A stretch of 64,000 bases of DNA from Actinomadura sp. DC4. Its GTDB lineage: Bacteria; Actinomycetota; Actinomycetes; Streptosporangiales; Streptosporangiaceae. The stretch is taken from contig NZ_JAUEQY010000006.1 in the NCBI RefSeq assembly GCF_030406325.1, positions 310,001 through 374,000 on the forward strand. Direction: 5' to 3'. The position numbers were made by a program, and so were the translations under genes. The notes beneath the pieces were generated by a model. That model had not been told where the DNA came from, did not search any database, and saw nothing but the letters and a program-made list of their open reading frames with translations. This document shows, one piece after another, positions 46,152 to 55,040 of this stretch (the first letter of the stretch is position 1; each line of letters begins with the position of its first letter).

Positions 46152-47089
46152 CGATGACGGACACCCAGGACGCTCCGGCGCGGCGGCCCACCAAGAACAA
46201 GCCCTCGGTCCTGTTCGACGCCCCCGGCCCGCGTGCCCGGCTGCGCAACAACATCCTCACGCTCGCCGCGGCCGTCGTACTGCTGGTCGTCGCCTACCTG
46301 CTGATCGCGCGGCTGAGCCAGCAGCACCAGTTCGCCGGCAAGCTGTGGGAGCCGTTCACCAGGAAGATCGTCTGGACCAGACTGATCATCCCCGGCCTCG
46401 GGGGCACCCTCAAGGCCGCCGCGGTCGCCGCGGTGTTCGCCCTGATCATGGGCGTGATCCTCGGCCTCGGCCGGCTGTCGGAACACAAGTGGATCAGCGT
46501 TCCCGCCGGGGCCGTCGTGGAGTTCTTCCGTGCCATCCCGCTGCTGATCATGATCTTCTTCGCCCAGGCGGGCCCACCGGCGATCATGGACTCGTTCGGA
46601 CGGGTCCTGCCACCGGTGTCGGCGTTCCTGGCCCTCGTCATCGGGCTCACGCTGTACAACGGGTCGGTGCTGGCGGAGATCTTCCGTTCGGGCATCAACT
46701 CGATCCCGAAGGGCCAGTCGGAGGCGGGCTACTCGATCGGCATGCGCCGGAGCGGCGTCATGCTGCGCATCCTGGTGCCGCAGGCGGTCACCGCGATGAT
46801 GCCGGCGGTCATCAGCCAGCTCGTCGTCCTGCTCAAGGACACCGCGCTGGGCTACATCATCGCCTACTCCGACCTGCTCAACGCGGGTCTGCGCGTGATC
46901 CCGGGCAACTTCGGCAACATCATCCCGTCGGCGATCGTGATCGCTGTGATCTACATCATCATCAACATCCTGCTCGGCCTGGCCGCGACGTGGCTGGAGA
47001 AGCGCAGCCGGCGAAGCCGCAAGACTTCGGCTCGCACTCTGAGTACGGGCGCGGGCGCTCCCCCGGCCGTCGGCATGGGCTCTTTGTGA
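46148..47089 (+). CDS. gluD: Glutamate ABC transporter permease GluD
   Basis: 313 aa. Same family as GluC with a longer cytoplasmic N-terminus (about 45 residues) and a Ser/Arg-rich tail. Motifs: FFRAIPLLIMIFFAQ and EAA loop GQSEAGYSIGMRRSGVMLRILVPQA. Last gene of gluABCD; a hairpin terminator follows within ten bases. Confidence 0.9.
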   Translation: MTMTDTQDAPARRPTKNKPSVLFDAPGPRARLRNNILTLAAAVVLLVVAYLLIARLSQQHQFAGKLWEPFTRKIVWTRLIIPGLGGTLKAAAVAAVFALIMGVILGLGRLSEHKWISVPAGAVVEFFRAIPLLIMIFFAQAGPPAIMDSFGRVLPPVSAFLALVIGLTLYNGSVLAEIFRSGINSIPKGQSEAGYSIGMRRSGVMLRILVPQAVTAMMPAVISQLVVLLKDTALGYIIAYSDLLNAGLRVIPGNFGNIIPSAIVIAVIYIIINILLGLAATWLEKRSRRSRKTSARTLSTGAGAPPAVGMGSL

Positions 47090-47094
47090 TCCGC

Positions 47095-47133
47095 GAGGCC
47101 GGGGACCGGAGGGTTCCCGGCCTCACATCTTTT
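47095..47133 (+). terminator. gluABCD terminator
   Basis: GAGGCCGGGGACC (47095-47107), loop GGAG, GGTTCCCGGCCTC (47112-47124): a 13-bp stem with one G-T pair, followed by ACATCTTTT. It is one of the few terminators here with a T-tract. Confidence 0.85.
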
Positions 47134-47192
47134 GCGACCTCAAGTGACGGTTCGTGGCCCCATTGTCCCCCGGTATGCGAGACGATTCCGAT

Positions 47193-49208
47193 ATGACCGC
47201 TCGTGCGACCGCTCCCTATGGCTCCTGGCCCTCTCCCATCTCCGCCGCCGACGTCGCGAGGGCACGCCTCCGCCTCAGCTATCCGACCATCCACGGCGAT
47301 CAGGTGTGGTGGCAGGAGACGCGACCAGAGAGGGGCGGGCGCACCACGATCGTGCGGTCCGGTACCGACCTGCTGCCCGCGCCGTGGAACGCCCGTACGC
47401 GGGTGCACGAGTACGGCGGGCGGGCCTACCTCCCGCTGCCCGACGGCGACCTCGTCTTCGCCAACTACGCCGACCAGCGGCTCTACCGGCTCACCGAGGG
47501 GCAGACGCCGCTCCCGCTGACCCCGGAGCCCGCCGAGCCGGCGGGCCTGCGCTACGCCGATCTCACGCTGTCCCCTGACGGGCAGCACCTGTGGTGTGTC
47601 CAGGAGGCACACGCGGGCGGCGCCGTACGGCGCGCGATCGTCGCGATCCCGGTCACCGGCGCCGCCGCGCAGGACCCCGGCGCGATCCGCGAGCTGGTCA
47701 GCGGCGCCGACTTCTACGCGTTCCCGACGCCGTCCCCCGGGGGCGGCCATCTCGCCTGGGTGCAGTGGAGCCATCCCCGGATGCCCTGGGACGGCACGGA
47801 GCTGCGCGTGGCCAACTTCGACCCGGCGGGCACGATCGAACGCCCCCGTACGGTCAAGGGCGGCCTGAGCGAGTCGGCGCTGGCGCCCACGTGGATCGAC
47901 GACTCCAGCCTGTACGTCGTCTCGGACTGGCCCGGCTGGTGGAACCTCTATGAGGTCGGGCTGGCCGGCGGGTCGCCGCAGGCGCTCTACCCTGCCGAGG
48001 AGGAGTTCGCCGGGCCGCTGTGGCAGCTCGGCGGCCGGCCGTACGCCGTGCTGGACGACGGGCGCATCGCGGTGCTGCACGGGCAGGGCGACCAGCGGCT
48101 GGGCCTGTACGACCCCGAGACCGCCGAGCTGACCGACTTCGAGCTGCCCTACACCGACTGGAAACTGGAGCTGTCCGCCGACGGGACGACGATCGTCGGG
48201 GTCGCGGGCGCACCGGACATCCCCTGGTCCGTCGTCGCGGTCGACGCCGACAGCGGCGAGGCCAAGGTGCTGCGCAGCGAGATGGAGTCCCTGCCCGACT
48301 CGGCGTACCTGCCTCTGCCGCGCGCCCAGGAGCTGGAGGGGCCGTTCGGGCGGCCGGTGCACGCGTTCGTGTACCCGCCGTCCAACCCGTCCGCCCAGGC
48401 GCCCGAGGGCGAGCTGCCGCCGTACATCGTGTTCGTGCACGGCGGGCCGACCGGGCACTCGACCAGCGTCCTCGACATGGAGATCGCCTACTTCACCAGC
48501 CGGGGCCTCGGCGTCATCGACGTCAACTACGGAGGTTCGACCGGCTACGGCCGCTCCTACCGCGAGCGGCTCCGGCGGCAGTGGGGCATCGTCGACGTCG
48601 AGGACACCGTGGCGGCGGCCGAGGCGCTCGTACGCGGTGGCGTGGCCGATCCCGGGCGCCTGGCCATCCGCGGGGGCAGCGCGGGCGGCTGGACGACTCT
48701 GTGCGCGATCACGGGGAGCACGCTGTTCAAGGCGGGCACGTCCTACTACGGCATCGCCGACCCGCAGAACTGGCTGAAGGAGACCCACGACTTCGAGTCC
48801 CGGTACCTCTACGGGCTGATCGGGCCGATGCCGGGGTTCGAGCGGGCCTACGAGGAGCGGTCCCCGGTCGCGCGGGCCTCCTCGACGGCCTGCCCCGTAC
48901 TCCTCCTGCAGGGCCTGGACGACCCGATCGTCTCCCCGCCGCAGTCCGAGCGCTTCGCCGACGCGGTGGCCGGCAAGAACATCCCGTACGCCTATCTGAC
49001 GTTCGAGGGCGAGTCGCACGGCTTCCGGCGGGCCGAGACGGTCATCGCCTGCCTGGAGGCCGAGCTGGCGTTCTACGGGCAGACGCTGGGGTTCGACCCC
49101 AAGGACGTGGCGCCGGTCCAGCTGACCGTGGAGCGCCGGCGGATACCGCCGCCTCCGCCGCCCGCCCCGCCTGCCGCTCCGCAGCCGGCCGCCGCTCCCG
49201 AGGAGTGA
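47193..49208 (+). CDS. S9-family serine peptidase (prolyl oligopeptidase type)
   Basis: 671 aa from the ATG at 47193. The N-terminal beta-propeller region (about 20-400) is made of repeats such as TRVHEYGGRAYLPLPDGDLVFANYAD and LTLSPDGQHLWCV. The C-terminal alpha/beta-hydrolase domain (about 410-640) has nucleophile Ser about 496 (RGGSAGGWT), acid in LQGLDDPIVSPPQ and His in FEGESHGFR. No signal peptide, so it is a cytoplasmic dipeptidyl-aminopeptidase/acylaminoacyl-peptidase type. The tail is a Pro/Ala run. It converges on rny across a bidirectional hairpin. Confidence 0.9.
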   Translation: MTARATAPYGSWPSPISAADVARARLRLSYPTIHGDQVWWQETRPERGGRTTIVRSGTDLLPAPWNARTRVHEYGGRAYLPLPDGDLVFANYADQRLYRLTEGQTPLPLTPEPAEPAGLRYADLTLSPDGQHLWCVQEAHAGGAVRRAIVAIPVTGAAAQDPGAIRELVSGADFYAFPTPSPGGGHLAWVQWSHPRMPWDGTELRVANFDPAGTIERPRTVKGGLSESALAPTWIDDSSLYVVSDWPGWWNLYEVGLAGGSPQALYPAEEEFAGPLWQLGGRPYAVLDDGRIAVLHGQGDQRLGLYDPETAELTDFELPYTDWKLELSADGTTIVGVAGAPDIPWSVVAVDADSGEAKVLRSEMESLPDSAYLPLPRAQELEGPFGRPVHAFVYPPSNPSAQAPEGELPPYIVFVHGGPTGHSTSVLDMEIAYFTSRGLGVIDVNYGGSTGYGRSYRERLRRQWGIVDVEDTVAAAEALVRGGVADPGRLAIRGGSAGGWTTLCAITGSTLFKAGTSYYGIADPQNWLKETHDFESRYLYGLIGPMPGFERAYEERSPVARASSTACPVLLLQGLDDPIVSPPQSERFADAVAGKNIPYAYLTFEGESHGFRRAETVIACLEAELAFYGQTLGFDPKDVAPVQLTVERRRIPPPPPPAPPAAPQPAAAPEE

Positions 49209-49215
49209 TCTCATG

Positions 49216-49245
49216 GCACGGTACGGCCGGGCGGCCGTACCGTGC
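49216..49245. terminator. Bidirectional terminator between S9 peptidase and rny
   Basis: Perfect 13-bp stem GCACGGTACGGCC / GGCCGTACCGTGC with a GGGC loop. It sits in the 58-base gap between two convergent stops and can serve both strands. Confidence 0.8.
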
Positions 49246-49266
49246 TGCCGATCCGCAGGCTGCCGG

Positions 49267-50862
49267 TCAGCGGGCGAACTCGGTGGCGCGCGACTCCCGT
49301 ACGACGGTGATGCGGATCTGACCGGGGTAGGTCAGCTCCTCCTCCACCTGCTTGGCGATGTCGTGCGCGATGACCTGGGCCTGGATGTCGTCCACCGAGT
49401 CGGGCCGGACCATGACGCGGATCTCGCGCCCGGCCTGCATCGCGAAGACCTTCTCCACGCCCTCGCGCTCGGTGGCGATCTCCTCCAGCCGCTCCAGCCG
49501 CTTGACGTACGCCTCCAGCGACTCGCGCCGGGCGCCCGGCCGACCGCCGCTGATGGAGTCGGCGGCCTGGGTGAGGACGGCCTCGACCGTACGGACCTCG
49601 ACCTCGTTGTGGTGCGCCTCGATGGCGTGGACGACGTCCTCCTCCTCTCCGTACCTGCGGGCGATCTCCGCGCCGATCAGCGCGTGGCTGCCCTCGACCT
49701 CGTGGGTCAGGGCCTTGCCGATGTCGTGCAGGAGGGTGCAACGCTTGAGGAGAACGGTCGGCAGGCGCAGCTCGGCCGCCATGATCCCGGCGATGTGGGC
49801 GGACTCGATGAGGTGCTTCAGGACGTTCTGCCCGTAACTTGTGCGATACCTCAGCTGGCCGAGGAGGGCGATCAGCTCGGGGTGCATCTCGGTTATGCCG
49901 AGCTCGACGAGAGCGTCCTCGCCGGCCCGTACGCACAGCTGCTCGACCTCGGTCTTGCTGTGCTCGTAGATCTCCTCGATGCGCTGCGGGTGGATCCGGC
50001 CGTCGAGGACGAGCTTCTCGAGCGTGAGCCGGCCGACCTCGCGGCGTACGGGGTCGAAGCAGCTCAGGAGCACCGCTTCGGGGGTGTCGTCGATGATCAG
50101 GTTGACGCCGGTGGCCGTCTCGAACGCCCGGATGTTGCGGCCCTCGCGGCCGATGATCCGGCCCTTCATCTCGTCGCTCGGCAGATGCAGCACGGACACG
50201 ACGGACTCGGCGGTCTGCTCGGTCGCCACGCGCTGGATGGCCAGCGTCACGATCTTCCGGGCGCGCTTCTCGCCCTGCTCGCGGGCCTCGGTCTCGATGT
50301 CTCGTACGATCAGCGCGGCCTCGCGCTTGGCCTGGTTCTCGATGACGGCGACGAGCTCGGTCTTGGCCTGGTCGGCGGTGAGCCCGGCGGTCTGTTCGAG
50401 GACCTGCTGGCGCTCCTCGTCCACGCGCTCCAGCTCGGCCTTGCGCTCCTTCAGCGATTGCTTGACCTCGTCGAGCTTCTGGCTGCGCTCCTCGAGCCGC
50501 CGCACCTCGTCGTCCAGCCGCTGCTCACGCTCGGCGAGCCTGATCTCCCGGCGCTCCAGATCCTCACGTACCGGGCGGAGGTCGTCCTTGAGCGCCTTGA
50601 CCTCCCGCTCGGCATCGGCACGTGCGTTCGTGGAGACGTCCTTGGCCTTGCCCTCGGCTTCGAGAACGATCTCCTGCGCCTGGGCCTTCGCCCGCGCTAC
50701 GATCTCGTCCGCGTCCCGATGAGCGTTGGTCTCCTCTTCGCTCCGCACGGTGCTCTTGGTCGCCGCGACCACCCGGCCGAGAATCCGCCGGAGCGCGACG
50801 ATCCCGAGGATGACCAGCGCGACGATGATGAGCAGTGCCGCTCCAATGACAACCAAGATCAC
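49267..50862 (-). CDS. rny: Ribonuclease Y
   Basis: 531 aa from the GTG at 50862 with AGGGG eight bases upstream. A single N-terminal membrane helix (MILVVIGAALLIIVALVILG) anchors it. A long charged coiled coil follows (about 50-200), then a KH RNA-binding domain (about 210-280, GRIIGREGRNIRAFE) and an HD nuclease domain (about 345-440, CTLLHDIGKALTHE, HNEVEV). The usual length is 510-530. It is an mRNA-decay endonuclease and lies near recA/recX, as in other actinomycetes. Confidence 0.93.
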   Translation of the reverse strand: MILVVIGAALLIIVALVILGIVALRRILGRVVAATKSTVRSEEETNAHRDADEIVARAKAQAQEIVLEAEGKAKDVSTNARADAEREVKALKDDLRPVREDLERREIRLAEREQRLDDEVRRLEERSQKLDEVKQSLKERKAELERVDEERQQVLEQTAGLTADQAKTELVAVIENQAKREAALIVRDIETEAREQGEKRARKIVTLAIQRVATEQTAESVVSVLHLPSDEMKGRIIGREGRNIRAFETATGVNLIIDDTPEAVLLSCFDPVRREVGRLTLEKLVLDGRIHPQRIEEIYEHSKTEVEQLCVRAGEDALVELGITEMHPELIALLGQLRYRTSYGQNVLKHLIESAHIAGIMAAELRLPTVLLKRCTLLHDIGKALTHEVEGSHALIGAEIARRYGEEEDVVHAIEAHHNEVEVRTVEAVLTQAADSISGGRPGARRESLEAYVKRLERLEEIATEREGVEKVFAMQAGREIRVMVRPDSVDDIQAQVIAHDIAKQVEEELTYPGQIRITVVRESRATEFAR

Positions 50863-51476
50863 GGCACTGACCCCTTTCCTCGACGCGTAGACCGCCGCCC
50901 AACACCAAGGCAGCGCGCGAGGGGCTACGACGCGCCACGATCCCACCGGACCGCCGACGGATGCCAGCCGGGGCACAACCATCCAGGGCTCCGGACTTCC
51001 CCGAAACCCTGCATTCCGAACCGACCGGCCTATGGGGGAGCCGGTCAGGACACCTTTCAGGTCGTCAAAGTCTGCGGTCGTATGGCAATCCGCACTGCGC
51101 GGAGTAACTCCTCACTGCCGTAACCGTAAGCGTCGGGGAGGTAATGGGCAAGGAAAGACTCCGCGTTCCGGACGATTCGTTGCATGCGGCAAGCAGATAC
51201 TCATTTCACCCCTGCCGCAGGTGGGAGCCAAGCCGCCATGTGCTATGGAACGGTGTGGCCGATGTCACAGCGAACCGGTACCGGGACCGCACACGCCGAC
51301 CCGCCCTGCGGCGACCGCCAAGGTGGTCGCCGCAGGGCGCATGGCTCGGGTGCCGGTCGGGGACGCGCGCGGCTCTGCGGCCCGGACCCCGCGCCACCTT
51401 GACCCCGTCCCGCGCCGGGCGGCAGAGACGGTCGGCTGTTCGCCGGGGTGGTGGCGTCGGGCCGTCGGGGTGGTCG
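50863..51476. other. Intergenic region between rny and recX
   Basis: About 610 bases with no supported gene. It contains a strong hairpin (51304-51337). Short open frames on both strands translate to Arg/Pro-rich sequence. Confidence 0.5.
51304..51337 (-). terminator. Strong hairpin downstream of recX
   Basis: CCCTGCGGCGACC (51304-51316), 8-base loop, GGTCGCCGCAGGG (51325-51337): a perfect 13-bp stem. It lies about 140 bases past the recX stop and is the best candidate for ending the recX message. It could act on either strand. Confidence 0.65.
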
Positions 51477-52085
51477 TCAGTCGTCCACGGGGATGTCGGG
51501 GAGTTCTTCGGTGCCTTCGGCTTCAAGGGCTTCGCGGACGAGGCGGTAGGAGAGGCTGCCGGGGTAGCCCTTGCGGGCGAGTACGCCCACGATGCGGCGG
51601 GTGCGTTTGGTCGGGTCGAGGCCGCGGGTGGCGGCCATGCGTTTCGCGATGAGTTCGCGGGCGGCGGACTCCTCCTGTTCGGGGGCGAGTTCTTCTACCG
51701 CGTCCTTGACGGTCTCGTCCGCCACTCCGCGCTGGCGCAGCTCGGCGGCGAGGGCGCGGCGAGCGAGCCCGCGGCCGTTGTGCCGTGACTGCACCCACGC
51801 CCGGGCGAAGGCCTCGTCGTCGATCAGGCCGACCTCGGTGTACCGCCCCAGCACCTGCTCGGCCACCTCGTCATCCACCCCTTTACGACGCAGCGCGTCG
51901 GCGAGCTGGGCGCGTGTGCGGGGCGAGAAGCTGAGCAGACGCAGGCAGATGTCCCGTGCCGCCGCCTCCGGATCGGCCGGCGGTCCCTCCGGCTCCCGAA
52001 CGCCCCCGGATTCCCGAGATCGTCGGCGGCCCTCTCCGGCCGAGCCGGTACCTCCGAATCCGCCGGCACTCCTACGCCTCGTCAT
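51477..52085 (-). CDS. recX: Regulatory protein RecX
   Basis: 202 aa from the ATG at 52085 behind GGAGGTG. RecX caps and inhibits RecA filaments. A basic Gly/Arg-rich start (about 1-45) precedes three helical repeats: AARDICLRLLSFSPRTRAQLADALRRKGV, VGLIDDEAFARAWVQSRHNGRGLARRALAAELRQRGV, and GYPGSLSYRLVREAL near the end. It is downstream of recA on the same strand but separated by 359 bases and a hairpin, longer than usual. Confidence 0.9.
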   Translation of the reverse strand: MTRRRSAGGFGGTGSAGEGRRRSRESGGVREPEGPPADPEAAARDICLRLLSFSPRTRAQLADALRRKGVDDEVAEQVLGRYTEVGLIDDEAFARAWVQSRHNGRGLARRALAAELRQRGVADETVKDAVEELAPEQEESAARELIAKRMAATRGLDPTKRTRRIVGVLARKGYPGSLSYRLVREALEAEGTEELPDIPVDD

Positions 52086-52444
52086 CACACCTCCGAACTC
52101 CCGCCGAAACCGGCGGATCGAGATCAACGACCAGGACCAACAAGGCAGGCCACAGGCCTGAAGCAACCAGATACCCGGCTCCGCAGCGCCAAGCTCAGAC
52201 GAACCGCTTCCCGGCCGGACCAAGGCCAAGGCCAAGGCAGCCCGTGAACGCGGCGATCGCACCGTACGGTGCCGTGAACGGCCGCCCGGACCGGCCGCTC
52301 GGACCGGCCGCTCGGCCGGCGGACCCGTCGGCCGGATGACTCCTGGGCGGGGGCGACGCCACCGGGGAAGGTTCCCGCGCCGGTCTCGGTCCGGCGCGGG
52401 ATGCGGCGCCGCCGCCCGCCAGGAGGGCTCGATGAGGAAAGAGG
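52086..52444. other. recA-recX spacer
   Basis: 359 bases. It holds a hairpin at 52373-52401 and low-complexity GGACCGGCCGCTC duplicates near 52290-52315. No gene recognised. Confidence 0.5.
52373..52401 (-). terminator. recA hairpin terminator/attenuator
   Basis: TCCCGCGCCGG (52373-52383), 7-base loop, CCGGCGCGGGA (52391-52401): a perfect 11-bp stem, 43 bases past the recA stop. It would reduce read-through into recX. Confidence 0.7.
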
Positions 52445-53563
52445 TCAGACGTCGCCCGGCTTCGGGGTCTTGGCTCCGCGCTTGGCCGACGTCGACTTGC
52501 CCGATGCCGCTGCCGCGGCCACCGGCTCGGCCGGCGGGGCGGCCGGGGACGTCGGGTCGGCGTCGAGCTTCGGGCCCACCCCGAGCTTTTCCTTGATCTT
52601 CTTTTCCAGCTCGTTGGCCATGTCCGGGTTTTCCTTGAGGAACGTGCGGGCGTTCTCCTTGCCCTGCCCGAGCTGGTCGTTCTCGTAGGTGTACCAGGCG
52701 CCGGACTTGCGGACGAAGCCGTGCTCGACGCCCATGTCGATGAGGCCGCCCTCGCGGCTGATGCCCACGCCGTACAGGATGTCGAAGTCGGCGACCTTGA
52801 ACGGCGGCGCCATCTTGTTCTTCACGACCTTGACGCGGGTGCGGTTGCCGACCGCGTCCGTGCCGTCCTTCATCGTCTCGATGCGGCGGATGTCGAGGCG
52901 GACCGAGGCGTAGAACTTCAGCGCCTTGCCGCCCGTGGTCGTCTCGGGCGAGCCGAACATGACGCCGACCTTTTCCCGCAGCTGGTTGATGAAGATCGCG
53001 GTGGTCTTGGTCTGGTTGATGGCGCCGGTGAGCTTACGGAGGGCCTGCGACATGAGGCGCGCCTGGAGGCCGACATGGCTGTCGCCCATCTCGCCCTCGA
53101 TCTCCGCACGGGGCACGAGGGCCGCGACGGAGTCGATGACCACGACGTCGATCGCGCCGGAGCGGATCAGCATGTCGGTGATCTCCAGTGCCTGCTCCCC
53201 CGTGTCCGGCTGGGAGACGAGGAGCGCGTCGACGTCGACGCCGATCTTCTTCGCGTACTCCGGGTCGAGCGCGTGCTCGGCGTCGACGAACGCCGCGATG
53301 CCGCCGTTCTTCTGCGCGCTCGCGACCGCGTGGAGCGCGAGGGAGGTCTTACCGGAGGACTCCGGTCCGTAGATCTCGACGACTCGGCCGCGCGGGAGAC
53401 CGCCGATGCCGAGGGCCACGTCGAGGGCGATCGAACCGGTCGGGATCACCTCGACCGGGGGGCGCCCCTCCTGGCCCAGCCGCATGACGGAACCCTTGCC
53501 GAACTGCCGCTCGATCTGGGCGAGCGCCGCCTCGAGGGCCTTCTCGCGATCGTTTGCTGCCAT
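52445..53563 (-). CDS. recA: Recombinase RecA
   Basis: 372 aa. Walker A GPESSGKT at 66-73, Walker [12 protein letters not shown]1/L2 loops with [24 protein letters not shown], and an Ala/Pro/Lys-rich tail. Catalyses strand exchange and triggers LexA self-cleavage. [10 protein letters not shown] is the standard start. No intein. An SOS box lies about 125 bases upstream of the start. Confidence 0.97.
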   Translation of the reverse strand: MAANDREKALEAALAQIERQFGKGSVMRLGQEGRPPVEVIPTGSIALDVALGIGGLPRGRVVEIYGPESSGKTSLALHAVASAQKNGGIAAFVDAEHALDPEYAKKIGVDVDALLVSQPDTGEQALEITDMLIRSGAIDVVVIDSVAALVPRAEIEGEMGDSHVGLQARLMSQALRKLTGAINQTKTTAIFINQLREKVGVMFGSPETTTGGKALKFYASVRLDIRRIETMKDGTDAVGNRTRVKVVKNKMAPPFKVADFDILYGVGISREGGLIDMGVEHGFVRKSGAWYTYENDQLGQGKENARTFLKENPDMANELEKKIKEKLGVGPKLDADPTSPAAPPAEPVAAAAASGKSTSAKRGAKTPKPGDV

Positions 53564-53687
53564 GTGAGGTGTCCCTGTGAAATCGGTGACTGTTGCTATC
53601 GGGTGCGACGTTACGGGGCTGCACTGACAGTTTTCGAGAGCCCGGGCCACCGTTGTGGATTACGCCGCTCGTTGCGTCCAACTCTAG

Positions 53688-53703
53688 CCGAACACGTGTT
53701 CGA
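53688..53703. promoter_or_regulatory. LexA (SOS) box, recA and divergent ATP-grasp gene
   Basis: CCGAAC-ACGT-GTTCGA matches the actinobacterial SOS consensus TCGAAC-N4-GTTCGA at 11 of 12 fixed positions. It is 125 bases from the recA ATG and 57 from the start of the divergent ATP-grasp gene, so LexA could act on both. Confidence 0.85.
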
Positions 53704-53759
53704 TCATGCTAAGACACTCCGAAACCTCGAGCGACTTGGCTTACGCTGAGCGCAGGATC

Positions 53760-54620
53760 ATGCCGGTGACCATTCTCATGTGCGCCGACCCGCTCAGTCC
53801 CCGGCGGGTCGATGAGCACTTCACGCGGGAGGCCGAGGCCGTACGCGCGCTCGGCGGCTCCATCGCGCTCGTCGACCATGATGCCCTCCAGCGCGGTGAG
53901 GCCGCCATGGCCGTCCACCGCGTGCCCCGCGACCTCGGCACGGTCTGGTACCGCGGCTGGATGCTCACGGCCGCGGAGTACGCCGCGCTGACCTCCGCGC
54001 TCGACGCCCGGCGGGTAACGATGGCCGTGCCGCCGGACGGCTACCAGAAGGCCCACGAGCTGCCGGGCTGGTACGAGACGTTCGCCGGCGTCACTCCCGC
54101 GAGCGTGTGGCTGCCGCTCATCCCCGGCACGCCCCCGAGCGAGAAGCGGCTGACCCAGCTCGTACGCCCCCTGCCCAAGGGGCCGGTCATCGTGAAGGAC
54201 TACGTCAAGTCGCGCAAGCACGAGTGGGACGAGGCGTGCTTCGTGCCGGACGTCACCGACACCGAGCGCCTGCACGCCGTCGTCTCGCGCTTCGTCGAGC
54301 TGCAGGGCGACTCCCTGACCGGCGGAATCGTCATCCGCGAGTACGAGACGTACGAGGGCGGCGAGGCGCGCGTGTGGTGGGTCGACGGCGAGCCCGTGCT
54401 GGTCGGGCCCCATCCGGACACCCCCGACCGGCACCCGCGCCCGCGTACCGAGCCCACCGCGCCCTGCGTGCGCGCGCTGGGCTGCCGGTTCATCACGACC
54501 GACCTCGCGCGCCGCGCCGACGGGACCTGGCGCGTGGTCGAGATCGGCGACGGACAGGTGAGCGACCTCCCCGCCGGCGCCGAGCCCGCCGACCTCTACC
54601 TGAGTTTCCCCATACGATAG
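53760..54620 (+). CDS. ATP-grasp domain protein (DUF4343-like)
   Basis: 286 aa. The ATG at 53760 has AGGA close upstream. After an N-terminal Rossmann-like part (VTILMCADPLSPRRVDEHF) come ATP-grasp landmarks: GPVIVKDYVKSRKHEWDEAC (nucleotide-binding Lys), GGIVIREYETYEGGEARVWWVDGEPVLVG and WRVVEIGDGQVSDLP (metal-binding Glu/Asp). Such enzymes join a carboxylate to an amine through an acyl phosphate. Substrate unknown. It is divergent from recA across the SOS box, and is followed after 71 bases by a lipoprotein, a glutathionylspermidine-synthase-like ligase and a DUF350 protein. Confidence 0.82.
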   Translation: MPVTILMCADPLSPRRVDEHFTREAEAVRALGGSIALVDHDALQRGEAAMAVHRVPRDLGTVWYRGWMLTAAEYAALTSALDARRVTMAVPPDGYQKAHELPGWYETFAGVTPASVWLPLIPGTPPSEKRLTQLVRPLPKGPVIVKDYVKSRKHEWDEACFVPDVTDTERLHAVVSRFVELQGDSLTGGIVIREYETYEGGEARVWWVDGEPVLVGPHPDTPDRHPRPRTEPTAPCVRALGCRFITTDLARRADGTWRVVEIGDGQVSDLPAGAEPADLYLSFPIR

Positions 54621-54691
54621 GGCTGCTGACCTGATCGTTTACCCTCTACACTGACCGGGCATCTACCCCGGAATCGGAGGGCGTCGGGACA

Positions 54692-55036
54692 ATGCACCCC
54701 CAGAAGGCCAGACGCCGAATGCGTTCCAGCGCCGTACAGCTCAGCGCGATGAGCGTGTTGTCACTGAGCCTCGTTTCCTGCTCCTCGAGCACCAGCGCGT
54801 CCTGCGTGGACGGCCAGGCCCCACGCTCCGGTTCGTACCGCGTCGTACCCGACTACTACTGCGACAACGGCGGTTCGTACGGCCGTTATTACTGGTACTA
54901 CGGCGGCCGCACTCACGGCGGGTACATCTCGCGGGGCAGCACGATCCGCCCGCGAGGCAGCAAGATCACCTCCAGAGGTGGCCGGGTGATCTCCCGCGGC
55001 GGTTTCGGCGGTCACTCCGGCTCGCACGGGGGCTGA
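54692..55036 (+). CDS. Small Gly/Arg/Ser-rich lipoprotein (DUF1190/YgiB-like)
   Basis: 114 aa with GGAGG upstream. A basic start (KARRRMR) and hydrophobic core end in LSLVSC, the lipobox with Cys30. The mature part has a Tyr/Gly-rich middle (YGRYYWYYGG) and a C-terminal run of heptad-like units, each (I/V)xxRGGx (residues about 79-105), finishing HSGSHGG. Two further Cys (38, 57) could bond. The Gly-rich C-terminus and the neighbour ligase resemble the E. coli ygiB-ygiC and yjfM-yjfC pairs. The next gene starts four bases later. Confidence 0.75.
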   Translation: MHPQKARRRMRSSAVQLSAMSVLSLSLVSCSSSTSASCVDGQAPRSGSYRVVPDYYCDNGGSYGRYYWYYGGRTHGGYISRGSTIRPRGSKITSRGGRVISRGGFGGHSGSHGG

Positions 55037-55040
55037 GCGC